A stretch of 64,000 nt of DNA from NCBI RefSeq assembly GCF_012275445.1, contig NZ_JAAZQK010000003.1:62001-126000 (forward strand), read 5' to 3'. The translations under genes and the position numbers were made by a program. The stretch comes from Rhizobacter sp. SG703. GTDB taxonomy: Bacteria; Pseudomonadota; Gammaproteobacteria; Burkholderiales; Burkholderiaceae_C. The number at the start of each line of letters is the position of its first letter. Within the stretch, counting starts at the first letter, position 1. Positions 38,300 through 47,531 of this stretch are shown here, piece after piece. Under the pieces are notes generated by a model, which saw only the letters and a list, made by a program, of their open reading frames with translations, had not been told where the DNA came from and searched no databases.

Positions 38300-38911
38300 A
38301 TGTCGGGAACCTCCCACCCCGCGGATGACGCGTCTGCTGAAGGCGTGCGAGAGCGCAAGCGCCGCGAGACTCGCCACCGCATCGCCGAAACCGCGCTGCG
38401 CCTGTTTCTCGCCCATGGCTTCGAGGGCACGACGCTCGACGTCATCGCCACCGAATCGGGCATCTCCCGGCGCACGTTCTTCTCGTACTTCAAATCCAAG
38501 GACGACATCCTGCTGTTCTCGCAGGACGTGCATTGGCGAGCGATCTACGACGACCTGTTGGAGACGTCTCCGGACGTGCCGCCACTGGACGCGGTGCGAG
38601 ACATCATGGTGAAGCACATGGCTCGCTACACGACCGAAGAGATGGTGGCCATCGACGCGGTGATGCGGTCGAGTGCCACGCTCCAGTCGCGCAAGCAGGC
38701 CTTCTATGCGGAGCAGGAGCAGGTGCTCTTCTCACAGCTCTGCGAGGTCTGGCGCCAGCCGGAGAGGCGCACGGCACTGCGCATGGTGGCGATGGTCTCG
38801 ATGGGCGCGATGCGCTTGACGACGCAGACCTGGAACGAGCAGGCCAGCCCGCGCAAGCCGATGGCCAAGGTGCTGCGGGAGGCCTTCGAGAGCCTGAAGT
38901 CCGAGCTTTGA
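38300..38911 (+). CDS. TetR family transcriptional regulator
   Basis: A 203-residue repressor. HTH: IAETALRLFLAHGFEGTTLDVIATESGISRRTFFSYF. The C-terminal ligand domain is unrecognised. The start ATG 38300 is preferred over upstream in-frame codons because those lie in the operator palindrome. Divergent from the SDR/hydrolase operon. Confidence 0.92.
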   Translation: MSGTSHPADDASAEGVRERKRRETRHRIAETALRLFLAHGFEGTTLDVIATESGISRRTFFSYFKSKDDILLFSQDVHWRAIYDDLLETSPDVPPLDAVRDIMVKHMARYTTEEMVAIDAVMRSSATLQSRKQAFYAEQEQVLFSQLCEVWRQPERRTALRMVAMVSMGAMRLTTQTWNEQASPRKPMAKVLREAFESLKSEL

Positions 38912-39539
38912 AGTCCGATGCAGCCGCATTCGGTATTCGTATGATGACGGTACGCCGACGGCATTTCCTGTGCGAGGACGACTCCGCTCACCTCTGCACA
39001 GGGGTGAGCGTTGCGCCGAGTGATCATCGCGTGAGAGTGATTCGGGGCGGATCGGTGCGGTCTTGAACTGTTCGAAATCCGTTGGATTTCCTGAGTAGTT
39101 GGTACTCTGCGCCACTTGATCGCTGGGCGACCGCTTTCAGGGCGATCGACGAATGGGCACAGTCGGCCATGAGCTGCCGGACGCGTCCCCGCTCGCAAGC
39201 CGCCATTCATCTTCGGCATCCCGCCCCCATCTGCCGTTCAGCGCCGTGAGGACCAGCAGGTCGCGGACCGCAAGTCCCGGCTACGAACAGACATTCGTGA
39301 CCATGCCGCACAACGGACCTTCGAGTCAGTGAGCTACCTGATGTACCTCCCGGCTGCGACGTTCGCAACGCCATACGGTGCTCGACAGGCACGGCGTGAT
39401 GTGCCGTGGTGCACACTGTTCAACTATCGGTTCTCATCGATGCCTTGGCCCTCCCTCAAGTCCAGTCTCCATGCGATGAAGCCGGCATCGCGCAATGACG
39501 CAGCGCACCCGCGCACGGCGGCAGCCTGAGCACGACCCG
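38912..39539. other. Gap of 628 bp without a convincing gene
   Basis: No frame here has coding character. A short hairpin GAAATCC-GTT-GGATTTC occurs near 39070. The 3' part must hold the promoter of the downstream LysR gene. No insertion sequence ends are recognised. Confidence 0.5.
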
Positions 39540-40466
39540 ATGGAACTGCGTCAGCTACGCTACTTCATCCGGATCGTCGAGCTAGGCAGCATGGGCCGCG
39601 CCGCGTTGGATTTGGGCGTTGGTACGCCGGCGCTGAGCCAGCAGATCAGCCGCCTCGAGGGCGAGTTGTCGACGCGGCTGCTGCAGCGCACCACCACCGG
39701 TGTGCTCCCGACCGATGCGGGACTGGCCTTCTTCCGCCAGGCCCAGCTCGCGATCCGCCATGCCGACGCCGCCGCCCATGCCGCACGGCAGGCGCGGCTG
39801 GCCGGGCACGTCAGCATCGGCCTCGCTCCGTCCACTTCGGGCGTGCTCGCGCTGCCGCTGCTGGAGGCAATGCGCGAGCGCTATCCGGACGTGCGGCTGC
39901 GCGTGGTCGAGAGTCTGTCGGGCAATCTCGCGACCATGCTCAACGCGCGGCAACTGGACCTGGCCGTGCTGTTCGAGACCGATGGCGCCCGGCGCTGGAG
40001 CGTGCTGCCGCTGCTCGAGGAACGGCTGTTCGTGATAGGCCGGCGTGACCTGCCGGGCATGCCGACCGGCCGCAGCGTGCGCATCGCGCGGCTGGCCAGT
40101 CTGCCGCTGGTTCTGCCCAGCGGCACGCACGGGCTGCGCGCGATCCTCGATGCCGCTTTCGCACGCGAGCGTTGTGTGCCCCACGTCGTGCTCGAGATCG
40201 ACGGCCTCGCGGTGCTGATGGACGCGGTGCGGGCCGGACTGGCGGCGACCATCCAGCCCGGCGCTGCGACGGTGCGCCTGCCGGCCGACGAAATGGCGCG
40301 CATCGAACTGGCGGAGCGCAGCGCGCGGCGGCGCAACCTGTTGGCCAGCCTCTCCGACGACGAGCTGTCGCCGGCCGCGCTGGCAGCGCGCGTGGTGCTT
40401 CGCAGGGTGGCCGCCGGGCTGGTCGCGCAGCAGCGCTGGCCCGGCGCGACCCTTCACGAACCCTGA
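39540..40466 (+). CDS. tcuR: LysR family regulator of tricarballylate use
   Basis: A 308-residue LysR protein. HTH: LRYFIRIVELGSMGRAALDL, TPALSQQISRLEGELSTRLLQR. The start MELRQLRYF (39540) is the typical LysR beginning. It lies directly upstream of tcuA and tcuB in the same direction, the arrangement of tcuR in known tcu clusters. The name rests on this context more than on the sequence. Confidence 0.82.
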   Translation: MELRQLRYFIRIVELGSMGRAALDLGVGTPALSQQISRLEGELSTRLLQRTTTGVLPTDAGLAFFRQAQLAIRHADAAAHAARQARLAGHVSIGLAPSTSGVLALPLLEAMRERYPDVRLRVVESLSGNLATMLNARQLDLAVLFETDGARRWSVLPLLEERLFVIGRRDLPGMPTGRSVRIARLASLPLVLPSGTHGLRAILDAAFARERCVPHVVLEIDGLAVLMDAVRAGLAATIQPGAATVRLPADEMARIELAERSARRRNLLASLSDDELSPAALAARVVLRRVAAGLVAQQRWPGATLHEP

Positions 40467-40547
40467 ACACCACTTGCCCTGGAGCCGTCTACCGTCCCGA
40501 CGCGAGCGTCCCTACAGTGCGTCTCCATGCGAAGAGGAGACGATCAG

Positions 40548-41954
40548 ATGCTCGACGTGCTGGTGATCGGCGGCGGGAATGCTGCGTTGTGTGCTGCACT
40601 GATGGCACGCGAGGCCGGCGCGTCGGTGATGCTGGTTGAGGCCGCGCCACGCGAATGGCGCGGTGGCAATTCGCAGCACACGCGCAATCTGCGCTGCATG
40701 CACGACGCGCCGCAGGACGTGCTGGTCGATGCCTACCCCGAAGAGGAGTATTGGCAAGACCTGCTGAAGGTGACCGGCGGCATCACCAACGAAGCACTTG
40801 CGCGCCTGACAATCCGCGCTTCGTCGAACTGCCGCGATTGGATGCGCAAGCACGGCGTGCACTTTCAGCCGCCGCTGTCGGGAGCCCTGCACGTGGCACG
40901 CACCAACGCATTCTTCATGGGCGGTGGCAAGGCGCTGGTCAACGCCTACTTTCGCAGTGCCGAGAAACTGGGCGTGCAGATCCGCTATGACACGCCGGTG
41001 GTGTCGGTCGAACTCGACGGAGATCGCTTCGTCGCCGCCTGCACTGCCAGCGGCGAGCGGATCGAGGCCAGAAGCTGTGTGTTGGCTACCGGTGGCTTCG
41101 AATCCAACCGCGATTGGCTGCGCGAGGCCTGGGGCCGGAACGGGCGCGGCGAGTGGCCCTCCGACAACTTCCTGATCCGCGGCACGCGATTCAACCAAGG
41201 CGTGCTGCTCAAATCCATGATGGAGGCCGGCGCCGATTCGATTGGCGATCCGACGCAGGCGCACATGGTGGCGATCGACGCGCGCGCGCCGCTGTACGAC
41301 GGCGGCATCTGCACGCGGATCGACTGTGTCTCGCTCGGCGTCGTCGTCAATCGCGAAGCGCAGCGCTTCTACGACGAGGGCGAGGACTTCTGGCCCAAGC
41401 GCTATGCGATCTGGGGCCGTCTCGTGGCACAGCAACCCGGCCAGATCGGCTACTCGATCATCGACCAGAAGGCGATCGGCCGCTTCATGCCCCCGGTCTT
41501 TGCCGGTGTCACGGCGAACACGCTGGCGGAACTGGCCAGCAGGCTGGGTCTGCCCGAGCGGGCTTTCGTGCACACCGTGGAGGCATACAACGCCGCCTGC
41601 CGTCCCGGCAGTTTCGACCATACGGCACTGGACGACTGCCGTACCGAGGGGCTGACACCCGCCAAGACCCATTGGGCACGGCCGATCGATACGCCACCCT
41701 ACTGCGGCTACGCGCTCAAGCCCGGCGTCACCTTCACCTACCTGGGCCTCAAGGTCAACGACAAGTCCGCCGTGCACTTCGGTGGCCGCCCCAGCCCCAA
41801 TCTGTTCGTCGCCGGCGAAATGATGGCCGGCAACGTGCTCGGTCAGGGCTACACGGCAGGGGTCGGCATGTCGATCGGCACCGCATTCGGCCGCATCGCC
41901 GGCACGCAGGCGGCCTTGGCTGCACGCAAGGAGTTCGAACATGCAGCAGCTTGA
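40548..41954 (+). CDS. tcuA: FAD-dependent tricarballylate dehydrogenase
   Basis: A 468-residue flavoprotein of the fumarate reductase/succinate dehydrogenase flavoprotein superfamily. It oxidises tricarballylate to cis-aconitate. Seen: the dinucleotide fold [21 protein letters not shown], the [11 protein letters not shown] region, ATGGFESN and the C-terminal [20 protein letters not shown], all TcuA-like. Start ATG 40548 behind GAGGAG. Electrons pass to the next gene product, TcuB. Confidence 0.9.
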   Translation: MLDVLVIGGGNAALCAALMAREAGASVMLVEAAPREWRGGNSQHTRNLRCMHDAPQDVLVDAYPEEEYWQDLLKVTGGITNEALARLTIRASSNCRDWMRKHGVHFQPPLSGALHVARTNAFFMGGGKALVNAYFRSAEKLGVQIRYDTPVVSVELDGDRFVAACTASGERIEARSCVLATGGFESNRDWLREAWGRNGRGEWPSDNFLIRGTRFNQGVLLKSMMEAGADSIGDPTQAHMVAIDARAPLYDGGICTRIDCVSLGVVVNREAQRFYDEGEDFWPKRYAIWGRLVAQQPGQIGYSIIDQKAIGRFMPPVFAGVTANTLAELASRLGLPERAFVHTVEAYNAACRPGSFDHTALDDCRTEGLTPAKTHWARPIDTPPYCGYALKPGVTFTYLGLKVNDKSAVHFGGRPSPNLFVAGEMMAGNVLGQGYTAGVGMSIGTAFGRIAGTQAALAARKEFEHAAA

Positions 41955-43125
41955 ATCATTGGCCCGCGAAGCGGTGGCGCTTGCCGCCGGCAGCCGCACG
42001 GTCATACCGATCCTCAGCGCCCGTGAGGCCGAGGTCGGCCGCCAGATGCAGATCTGCAATGCCTGCCGCTACTGCGAGGGCTTTTGCGCGGTGTTCCCGG
42101 CGATGACGCGGCGGCTGGAGTTCGGCAAGGCCGACATCCACTTCCTGGCCAACCTGTGCCACAACTGCGGCGCCTGCCTGCATGCGTGCCAGTACGCGCC
42201 GCCGCACGAGTTTGCTGTGAACGTGCCGCAGGCGATGGCCCGGGTGCGTGGCCAGACCTATGTCGACTACGCGTGGCCACCGGCCCTGGGCGCGCTGTAC
42301 CAGCGCAACGGCCTGACGCTGTCGCTGGCATTGGCCACGGGCCTGGCACTGTTCCTGATCCTGGCCGTGGCCGTCAACGGCACGTTGTGGGGCGGGCAGC
42401 CCGGCGGCAACTTCTACAACCTGTTCCCTCACAACCTTCTGGTCGGCTTGTTCGTGCCGGTGTTCCTGTTCGCAACCCTGGCCTTGGCGATGGGGGTGCG
42501 CGGCTTCTGGCGAGACGTCACGCCTGCCACCAGCGGCGCATCCTTGAGCGGACGCGCGGCTGCGGAGGCCACGGACGCGGTGCTGCGCCTGAAGTACCTC
42601 GACGGTGGCCATGGTATGGGCTGCAACAACGACGACGACGCCTTCACCCTCGCGCGCCGGCGCTTCCACCACTTCACTTTCTATGGCTTTCTGCTGTGCT
42701 TTGCGGCGACCAGCGTGGCGACGATCTACCACTACGCGTTCGGCTGGACGGCGCCCTACGAACTGCCCAGCCTGCCCAAGCTGCTCGGCGTGGTCGGCGG
42801 TGTGAGCCTGATGATCGGCACGGCAGGGCTGTGGCACCTGAACCGCCGGCGCCATCCCTTGCATGGCGACGCCGTACAAAGACCGATGGACCTCGGATTC
42901 ATTGCCTTGTTGTTCCTCACCAGCGCCAGCGGACTGGCACTCTGGCTGGGCCGCGGCACGCCCGCCCTGGCCGTGCTGCTGTGCCTGCACCTTGGCGCGG
43001 TGATGGCCTTGTTCGCCACGCTGCCCTACGGCAAGTTCGGGCACGGCATTTTCCGCAGCGCCGCCCTGTTGCGGCATGCGATCGAAAAGCGCCAGCCCAA
43101 CTCGATCGGTCTGGCGGCCGACTGA
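41941..43125 (+). CDS. tcuB: Tricarballylate utilization iron-sulfur membrane protein
   Basis: A 394-residue protein that reoxidises TcuA and passes electrons to the membrane. Two four-cysteine 4Fe-4S sets are near the start ([11 protein letters not shown] around residue 38-48 and [11 protein letters not shown] around residue 72-82). About five to six membrane segments follow, with conserved His residues ([14 protein letters not shown]) that may bind haem. It overlaps the 3' end of tcuA by 14 bp with AAGGAG inside tcuA. Confidence 0.9.
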   Translation: MQQLESLAREAVALAAGSRTVIPILSAREAEVGRQMQICNACRYCEGFCAVFPAMTRRLEFGKADIHFLANLCHNCGACLHACQYAPPHEFAVNVPQAMARVRGQTYVDYAWPPALGALYQRNGLTLSLALATGLALFLILAVAVNGTLWGGQPGGNFYNLFPHNLLVGLFVPVFLFATLALAMGVRGFWRDVTPATSGASLSGRAAAEATDAVLRLKYLDGGHGMGCNNDDDAFTLARRRFHHFTFYGFLLCFAATSVATIYHYAFGWTAPYELPSLPKLLGVVGGVSLMIGTAGLWHLNRRRHPLHGDAVQRPMDLGFIALLFLTSASGLALWLGRGTPALAVLLCLHLGAVMALFATLPYGKFGHGIFRSAALLRHAIEKRQPNSIGLAAD

Positions 43126-43159
43126 AGACCACTCACAACACTCTTTCCGGAGATCCGCG

Positions 43160-44137
43160 ATGAACAAATCCCACCTGCTGCACGCCACGGCGCAAGCTTT
43201 CGCTGCGCTGTTGCTGAGCGGCCCTAGCCATGCACAGGACTTCCCACCCAAGAAGCCGGTCACGCTGGTCGTGGGTTTTGCCGCCGGCGGCGCGGCCGAT
43301 GCAGCGGCCCGCCTGATCGCCAAGAAACTGGGCGAGAACATCGGCCAAACCGTTGTCGTCGACAACAGGGCCGGCGCCGGCGGCAACATCGCGCACCAGC
43401 AGGTGGCCAACGGTCCGGCCGACGGCACGATGCTGCTGTTCGGCTCGGTCGGCCCGCTGACCATCGCTCCGCACGTGATGAAGGTCAGCTACGACCCGTT
43501 CAAGGATCTGGCGCCGGTGTCGGGTGGCGTCAACTTCCCCAACGTGCTGGTGGTCCACAAAGGCGTGGGCGCGAAGACGCTGGCCGAGTTCGTGACCTTG
43601 GCGAAGAAGAAGCCGGGTGGCTTGGACTACGCCTCCACCGGCGCGGGATCGGCATCTCACCTGGCGGGCGAACTCTTCAGCCAGCGCGCCGGAATCGAGA
43701 TGACCCACGTGCCCTACAAGGGCGGCGCGCCGGCCCTGCAGGACCTGCTGGGCGGACGCATCGCATCCTATTTCTCGGCGCCGCCCACTGCGCTGCCGCA
43801 CGTGGAGGCCGGAAATCTCGTCCCGCTGGCCACCACGGGTCCGACGCGTCCGGCCTACATGCCCAACATCCCGACGGTCGCGGAGTCCGGCTACCCCGGC
43901 TTCGAGGCACTGAACTGGTATGCCTTCGTGGCACCGGGCAAGACGCCCACGCCGATTCTGGATCGCTGGAACGTCGAGATCGTGAAGGTGCTCAACGACC
44001 CGAGCGTCAAGGACGCGCTGGATAAGCACGGGCTGACCCCGCAGCCCACGACGCGCGCCGAGTTGAGGGCCTTCATGAAGAAAGAAGACGCGAAGTGGAG
44101 CACCGTCGTGCGGGAACGCAAGATCACGGCCAACTGA
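43160..44137 (+). CDS. Bug/TctC family binding protein of the tcu cluster
   Basis: A 325-residue exported protein. Signal peptide 1-~27, then FPPKKPVTLVVGFAAGGAAD, VDNRAGAGGNIAH, HVPYKGGAPALQDLLGG and the typical NIPTVAESGYPGFEAL. In other tcu clusters a TcuC-type major facilitator permease takes this place. Here a Bug protein suggests tricarballylate/citrate is handled by a tripartite transporter whose membrane parts are elsewhere. Start behind GGAGA. Confidence 0.92.
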   Translation: MNKSHLLHATAQAFAALLLSGPSHAQDFPPKKPVTLVVGFAAGGAADAAARLIAKKLGENIGQTVVVDNRAGAGGNIAHQQVANGPADGTMLLFGSVGPLTIAPHVMKVSYDPFKDLAPVSGGVNFPNVLVVHKGVGAKTLAEFVTLAKKKPGGLDYASTGAGSASHLAGELFSQRAGIEMTHVPYKGGAPALQDLLGGRIASYFSAPPTALPHVEAGNLVPLATTGPTRPAYMPNIPTVAESGYPGFEALNWYAFVAPGKTPTPILDRWNVEIVKVLNDPSVKDALDKHGLTPQPTTRAELRAFMKKEDAKWSTVVRERKITAN

Positions 44138-44894
44138 AGCGGACCTGAGGGCCAGGTCTGATCAATCACAGCTTCCATGACGGCCGCAAGGTCAGCGATG
44201 CCGACCACAGTTTCCGAATCGATCTGCTCGCCCGCCAGCTGGCCGCGCAAGCCCTTTGCACGCACTCGGGCCGAACATGAACCGCCGCACGGGCGCAGAA
44301 CACGCACCGACTCAGCTGCCTGTATTGGCATCACCCCTGACGCAGCTGAATGCCGACACACCCCGGATGTCCGCTCGAGCGGGTGGACGTGCACCCCATA
44401 GGGGTCGGTAGTGCCGCTTCACCGTCCGCTGTCCGACCCAGCCGCAACAGGCAGTAATGAGCCGGTACTTGCCGTCAGCGACGGGCCGCTGCTGTGGATG
44501 GTGGCCGACAGCAACGGCTCGATAGCTCCGCTTCGCATTTCGCGAGAGACGCGAAGCGGAGCTATCGACCCGTTGCTGCCTCTTGCTGCTTCAGGTGCGT
44601 GACATCGAACCGGTCATTCGGCTTCGTGCTGAACCAGGCTGTCGCGCTCCGCGAAGATGCCTGCCATTTCCGCCGCGTTCTTGGCTCCCCAGTCACGCCG
44701 GAAGAGCTGGGGTCGCCTGATCTTCAAGGACCTGGTGACGTTCGAGTGAGGAAACGACGCTCGAATCGGGTCGCGCACGATCCGATTCGCGCCTGACGGA
44801 GAAGACACGACGGCGACGATCTGCGAGTACATCGACCCGCAGGCCACGGCGTGGGCAGCGCGGGTGGACACGTCGGGGCCGGCGTAGCGAAGCC
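44138..44894. other. Gap of 757 bp, non-coding or decayed DNA
   Basis: No convincing gene. It holds the long palindrome at 44510-44577 and otherwise shows only short frames. The region may be debris of an old mobile element, but no transposase fragment could be recognised. Confidence 0.5.
44510..44577. repeat. Long imperfect palindrome (25-bp paired arms)
   Basis: AGCAACGG-ct-CGATAGCTCCGCTTCGC (44510-44536) pairs with GCGAAGCGGAGCTATCG-ac-CCGTTGCT (44551-44577). That is 25 base pairs with one 2x2 internal mismatch and a 14-nt loop. The hairpin is far longer than a normal terminator and has no T-run. It looks like a structured repeat (MITE- or attC-like in shape only) or part of a mobile element. 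No second copy is visible in this window. Confidence 0.75.
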
Positions 44895-45485
44895 TCACCG
44901 CTCGGGCTTGGCAGGTCGCTTGGCGACACCGTGACCCGGCAGATTCGGCAGGATGGCGCTGGCGACGATGTGGGACAGATGATCGGCCCGCGGAGCGAAC
45001 GCCGGCAGGTCGACAAGCCAACCGAGCGCCGACATCAGGCCGAACAAGTCGTCCCCATTCATGTCGGTGCGCGCCTGCCCGCCGGCCTGTGCGCGAAGCA
45101 GCAGGCGCGCGCTGGCTGAGTGCACCGCTGCACACGCGGCATAGAGAGCGGACTCCGGGTTCGTGTGGGCGGCCGCCATCATGGCGACGACGCCTCGATA
45201 GCTCTGCGCGAACGCCATCCATTCGCGGAACCATGAAACGAGCGCCTCACCGGGTGCATCCGACTTCTCGAGTCCGTCTGCCGTCTGCACCAATGCGTCC
45301 AGGTGTGTGCACAACAGCGCTTCGAACAAGGCTTCCCGCGTCGGGAAATGACGAAGCAGCGTGGCCAATCCGACCTCGGCCCGGCGCGCGATGTCGCGCA
45401 TGGACGCGTTGACACCGTGCTCGGCGACGACCTCTCGCGCAACCGCAAGGAGATGGGTTCGATTCTTCTGGGCGTCGGCTCGCAT
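44895..45485 (-). CDS. TetR family transcriptional regulator
   Basis: A 196-residue repressor. HTH: HGVNASMRDIARRAEVGLATLLRHFPTREALFEALL. C-terminal domain of the type found next to SDR genes (WFREWMAFAQSYRGVVAMMAAA). Start ATG 45485 is chosen because the upstream in-frame stretch runs through the operator repeats. Divergent from the SDR gene. Confidence 0.9.
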   Translation of the reverse strand: MRADAQKNRTHLLAVAREVVAEHGVNASMRDIARRAEVGLATLLRHFPTREALFEALLCTHLDALVQTADGLEKSDAPGEALVSWFREWMAFAQSYRGVVAMMAAAHTNPESALYAACAAVHSASARLLLRAQAGGQARTDMNGDDLFGLMSALGWLVDLPAFAPRADHLSHIVASAILPNLPGHGVAKRPAKPER

Positions 45486-45500
45486 AGGTTCCTTGACAAA

Positions 45501-45572
45501 CGGATCACTGATCCGTATATTTGGATCACTGGTTCGGATGCCGTGAATCTGGATCTGGATCGGTGATCCAAA
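45501..45572. promoter_or_regulatory. Operator cluster between TetR and SDR genes
   Basis: A perfect palindrome CGGATCA-C-TGATCCG (45501-45515) is followed by an inverted pair TTTGGATCAC (45520-45529) and GTGATCCAAA (45563-45572). All share a GGATCAC core, so two or three repressor dimers could bind the shared promoter. Confidence 0.6.
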
Positions 45573-45640
45573 TGGTACAGCGCTTTCGTGCCAATCGAAA
45601 CAGCGGCGCTGAGTCAAATCACAAACGAAAGGCCAAGATT

Positions 45641-46393
45641 GTGAAGAAACTAGAAGGTAAGGTTGCAGTCATCACGGGCGGGAGCAGCGGGATTGGCTTG
45701 GCCACCGCCAAGCGCTTCGTGGAAGAAGGTGCACACGTCGTGATCACTGGGCGACGAGAGAAAGAGCTGGTGGAGGCCGCTGCCTCCATCAAGAGAAACG
45801 TCACGACGGTCGTGGGCGACGTGTCGCGCTTGGAAGATCTGGACCGGCTCTATGCCGTCGTCAAAGAAAAACACGGTCACATCGACGTCCTCTTCGCGAA
45901 CGCGGGCGCGGGGACCATCGCGCCGGTCGCGGTAGCTACCGAGGCGCATTTTGACCAGACCTTTGACGTGAACGTGAAGGGGCTGTTCTTTACGGTGCAG
46001 AAGGCCCTTCCCCTCTTCAAAGACGGCGGCTCGATAATCCTGACCTCTTCAGTCTCGAACGTGCTCGGGCTCCCAGGGTTTACTGCCTACGCCGCGAGCA
46101 AGGCGGCTGTGCGCAACCTCGCGCGCGGTTGGACTCTGGAATTGAAGGACCGCCGCATCCGCGTGAATTGTGTGAGCCCGGGAGCAATCGATACCCCGGC
46201 CCTGGCGACGACGACGGGCCTTACCCCTGAGCAGGTCGAGCAGGCGGTCGCACAGTTCACTTCGCAGATCCCGATGGGCCGCAGAGGCGTCCCCGAGGAA
46301 ATCGCGGCGGCAGTTGCGTTCCTCGCCTCTGATGAGAGTTCTTACATCACCGGTGTGGATCTCGCCGTCGATGGAGGGATGGCGCAGGTCTAG
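45641..46393 (+). CDS. Short-chain dehydrogenase/reductase, classical type
   Basis: A 250-residue SDR. Cofactor loop TGGSSGIGLATA, NAG in FANAGAGT, Ser in LTSSVSN, and the YAASK catalytic motif, then the terminal GVDLAVDGGMAQV. Starts at GTG 45641 behind AAAGG; upstream ATG codons are in the operator region. Probably repressed by the divergent TetR protein. Substrate unknown. Confidence 0.92.
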   Translation: MKKLEGKVAVITGGSSGIGLATAKRFVEEGAHVVITGRREKELVEAAASIKRNVTTVVGDVSRLEDLDRLYAVVKEKHGHIDVLFANAGAGTIAPVAVATEAHFDQTFDVNVKGLFFTVQKALPLFKDGGSIILTSSVSNVLGLPGFTAYAASKAAVRNLARGWTLELKDRRIRVNCVSPGAIDTPALATTTGLTPEQVEQAVAQFTSQIPMGRRGVPEEIAAAVAFLASDESSYITGVDLAVDGGMAQV

Positions 46394-46483
46394 TACGAGG
46401 GCGCAGATCAACGGTGGACCCGCCGTGGACCGCCCCCTCGCACGCCGCGCGCTCGTCAGATGCCAACCGTCAAGGAGATTCCG

Positions 46484-47116
46484 ATGTACGACCAAGCCAA
46501 GCTATCCGAGTTGATCCAGTTCGCACGAGTCGATGCGGGCTCCACCGTCATCGACGTCTACCCGGGCGATGGCGACTGGACCCGTCTCTTCTCCGACATC
46601 GTGGGGCCTGCAGGACAGGTCTACAGCTTCGTCCCGGCCGAAGTCGCCCACTTCAAGAACGATCCGGTCGGCCGAATGCGGACGCTTGCGACGGAGCCGG
46701 GCCGAGAGAATGTGCAAGCCGTCTCGGCGGACCTCGTGGCGATGCCGGACGTCACGAAACAAGCGGATGTTCTCTGGCTGCATCTGTTCTATCACGATCT
46801 CCACACCGCGCTGATGCAGGCCAAGGGCGCGACCGCGGCCCACTTCAATCGAGCTGTCTACGAGCGACTGAAGCCCGGCGGCTACTACGTCATCGTGGAC
46901 CACGCCGCCGCAGTCGGGCTGGGCACGAGCGTCGCGCGGTCACTGCATCGGATTGAGCCCGCATCCGTTCGTGAGGAGGTGGAGGCGGCCGGCTTCATAT
47001 TGGACGCGGAAAGTACGTTGCTCGCGAAAAGTGACGACCAGCACTCGCTCAAGGTGTTCGATCCCTCGATCAAGGGCGAGACCGATCGTTTCGCCTATCG
47101 GTTCGTGAAGCGCTGA
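46484..47116 (+). CDS. Class I SAM-dependent methyltransferase-like protein
   Basis: A 210-residue protein. The SAM loop reads VIDVYPGDGDWTRLF where most have E/DxGxGxG; this is the pattern of the small 'methyltransferase' family whose members often begin with YPGDGYY-like motifs. LKPGGYYVIVDHAA is the typical post-motif strand. Start ATG 46484 behind AAGGAG rather than 46460. Second gene after the SDR; the pair may act on one substrate. Confidence 0.82.
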   Translation: MYDQAKLSELIQFARVDAGSTVIDVYPGDGDWTRLFSDIVGPAGQVYSFVPAEVAHFKNDPVGRMRTLATEPGRENVQAVSADLVAMPDVTKQADVLWLHLFYHDLHTALMQAKGATAAHFNRAVYERLKPGGYYVIVDHAAAVGLGTSVARSLHRIEPASVREEVEAAGFILDAESTLLAKSDDQHSLKVFDPSIKGETDRFAYRFVKR

Positions 47117-47531
47117 CAGGTGGGCACCATCTGCTTTGCCGCGACAAGCGAACGCCCGATGATCGCGATCCGCGAACCGCAACCGCTGCATGGCGGGTGA
47201 AGCAACGAGCGGGGTCATTTTTGACACCTCGCCCGCAGGTCTGAGCTGACGGAATCGGCAGGCTGGGCTGCTTGCCATTTCGGTCTGCACACGGGCTGAG
47301 TCCTACGCCTCAAGGACATCAGCGATCGCTGCGGCCGGATGTCCTTTCAAGAAGTCGCGACGGGGGCCGATCCTGCTGCAGTTCATGCACCCCATGCCCC
47401 ATCCGTCGCCCGCCAACGCCCGCTGGCGCGCACGGTTTCGTGAGCTGCTCCAACAACGGCTGTCGATGTTGAAGTGACACCGCTTCCCGTTGCCACCACG
47501 GTTGCGCAGGCTCAGGCGAACACAAGCTTGC
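47117..47531. other. Gap of 415 bp without a gene
   Basis: No frame looks coding. It separates the accessory region from the T3SS flank and has mixed composition, with a T-rich stretch near 47220. It may contain decayed mobile DNA but nothing is recognised. Confidence 0.5.

Noticed and set aside
39207-39529. Short frames in the 38.9-39.5 kb gap
   Set aside because: No start context, no codon bias, no similarity pattern; treated as non-coding.
44411-44602. Plus-strand frame of 63 codons over the long palindrome
   Set aside because: It is made by the hairpin arms and has no ribosome binding site or protein-like pattern.
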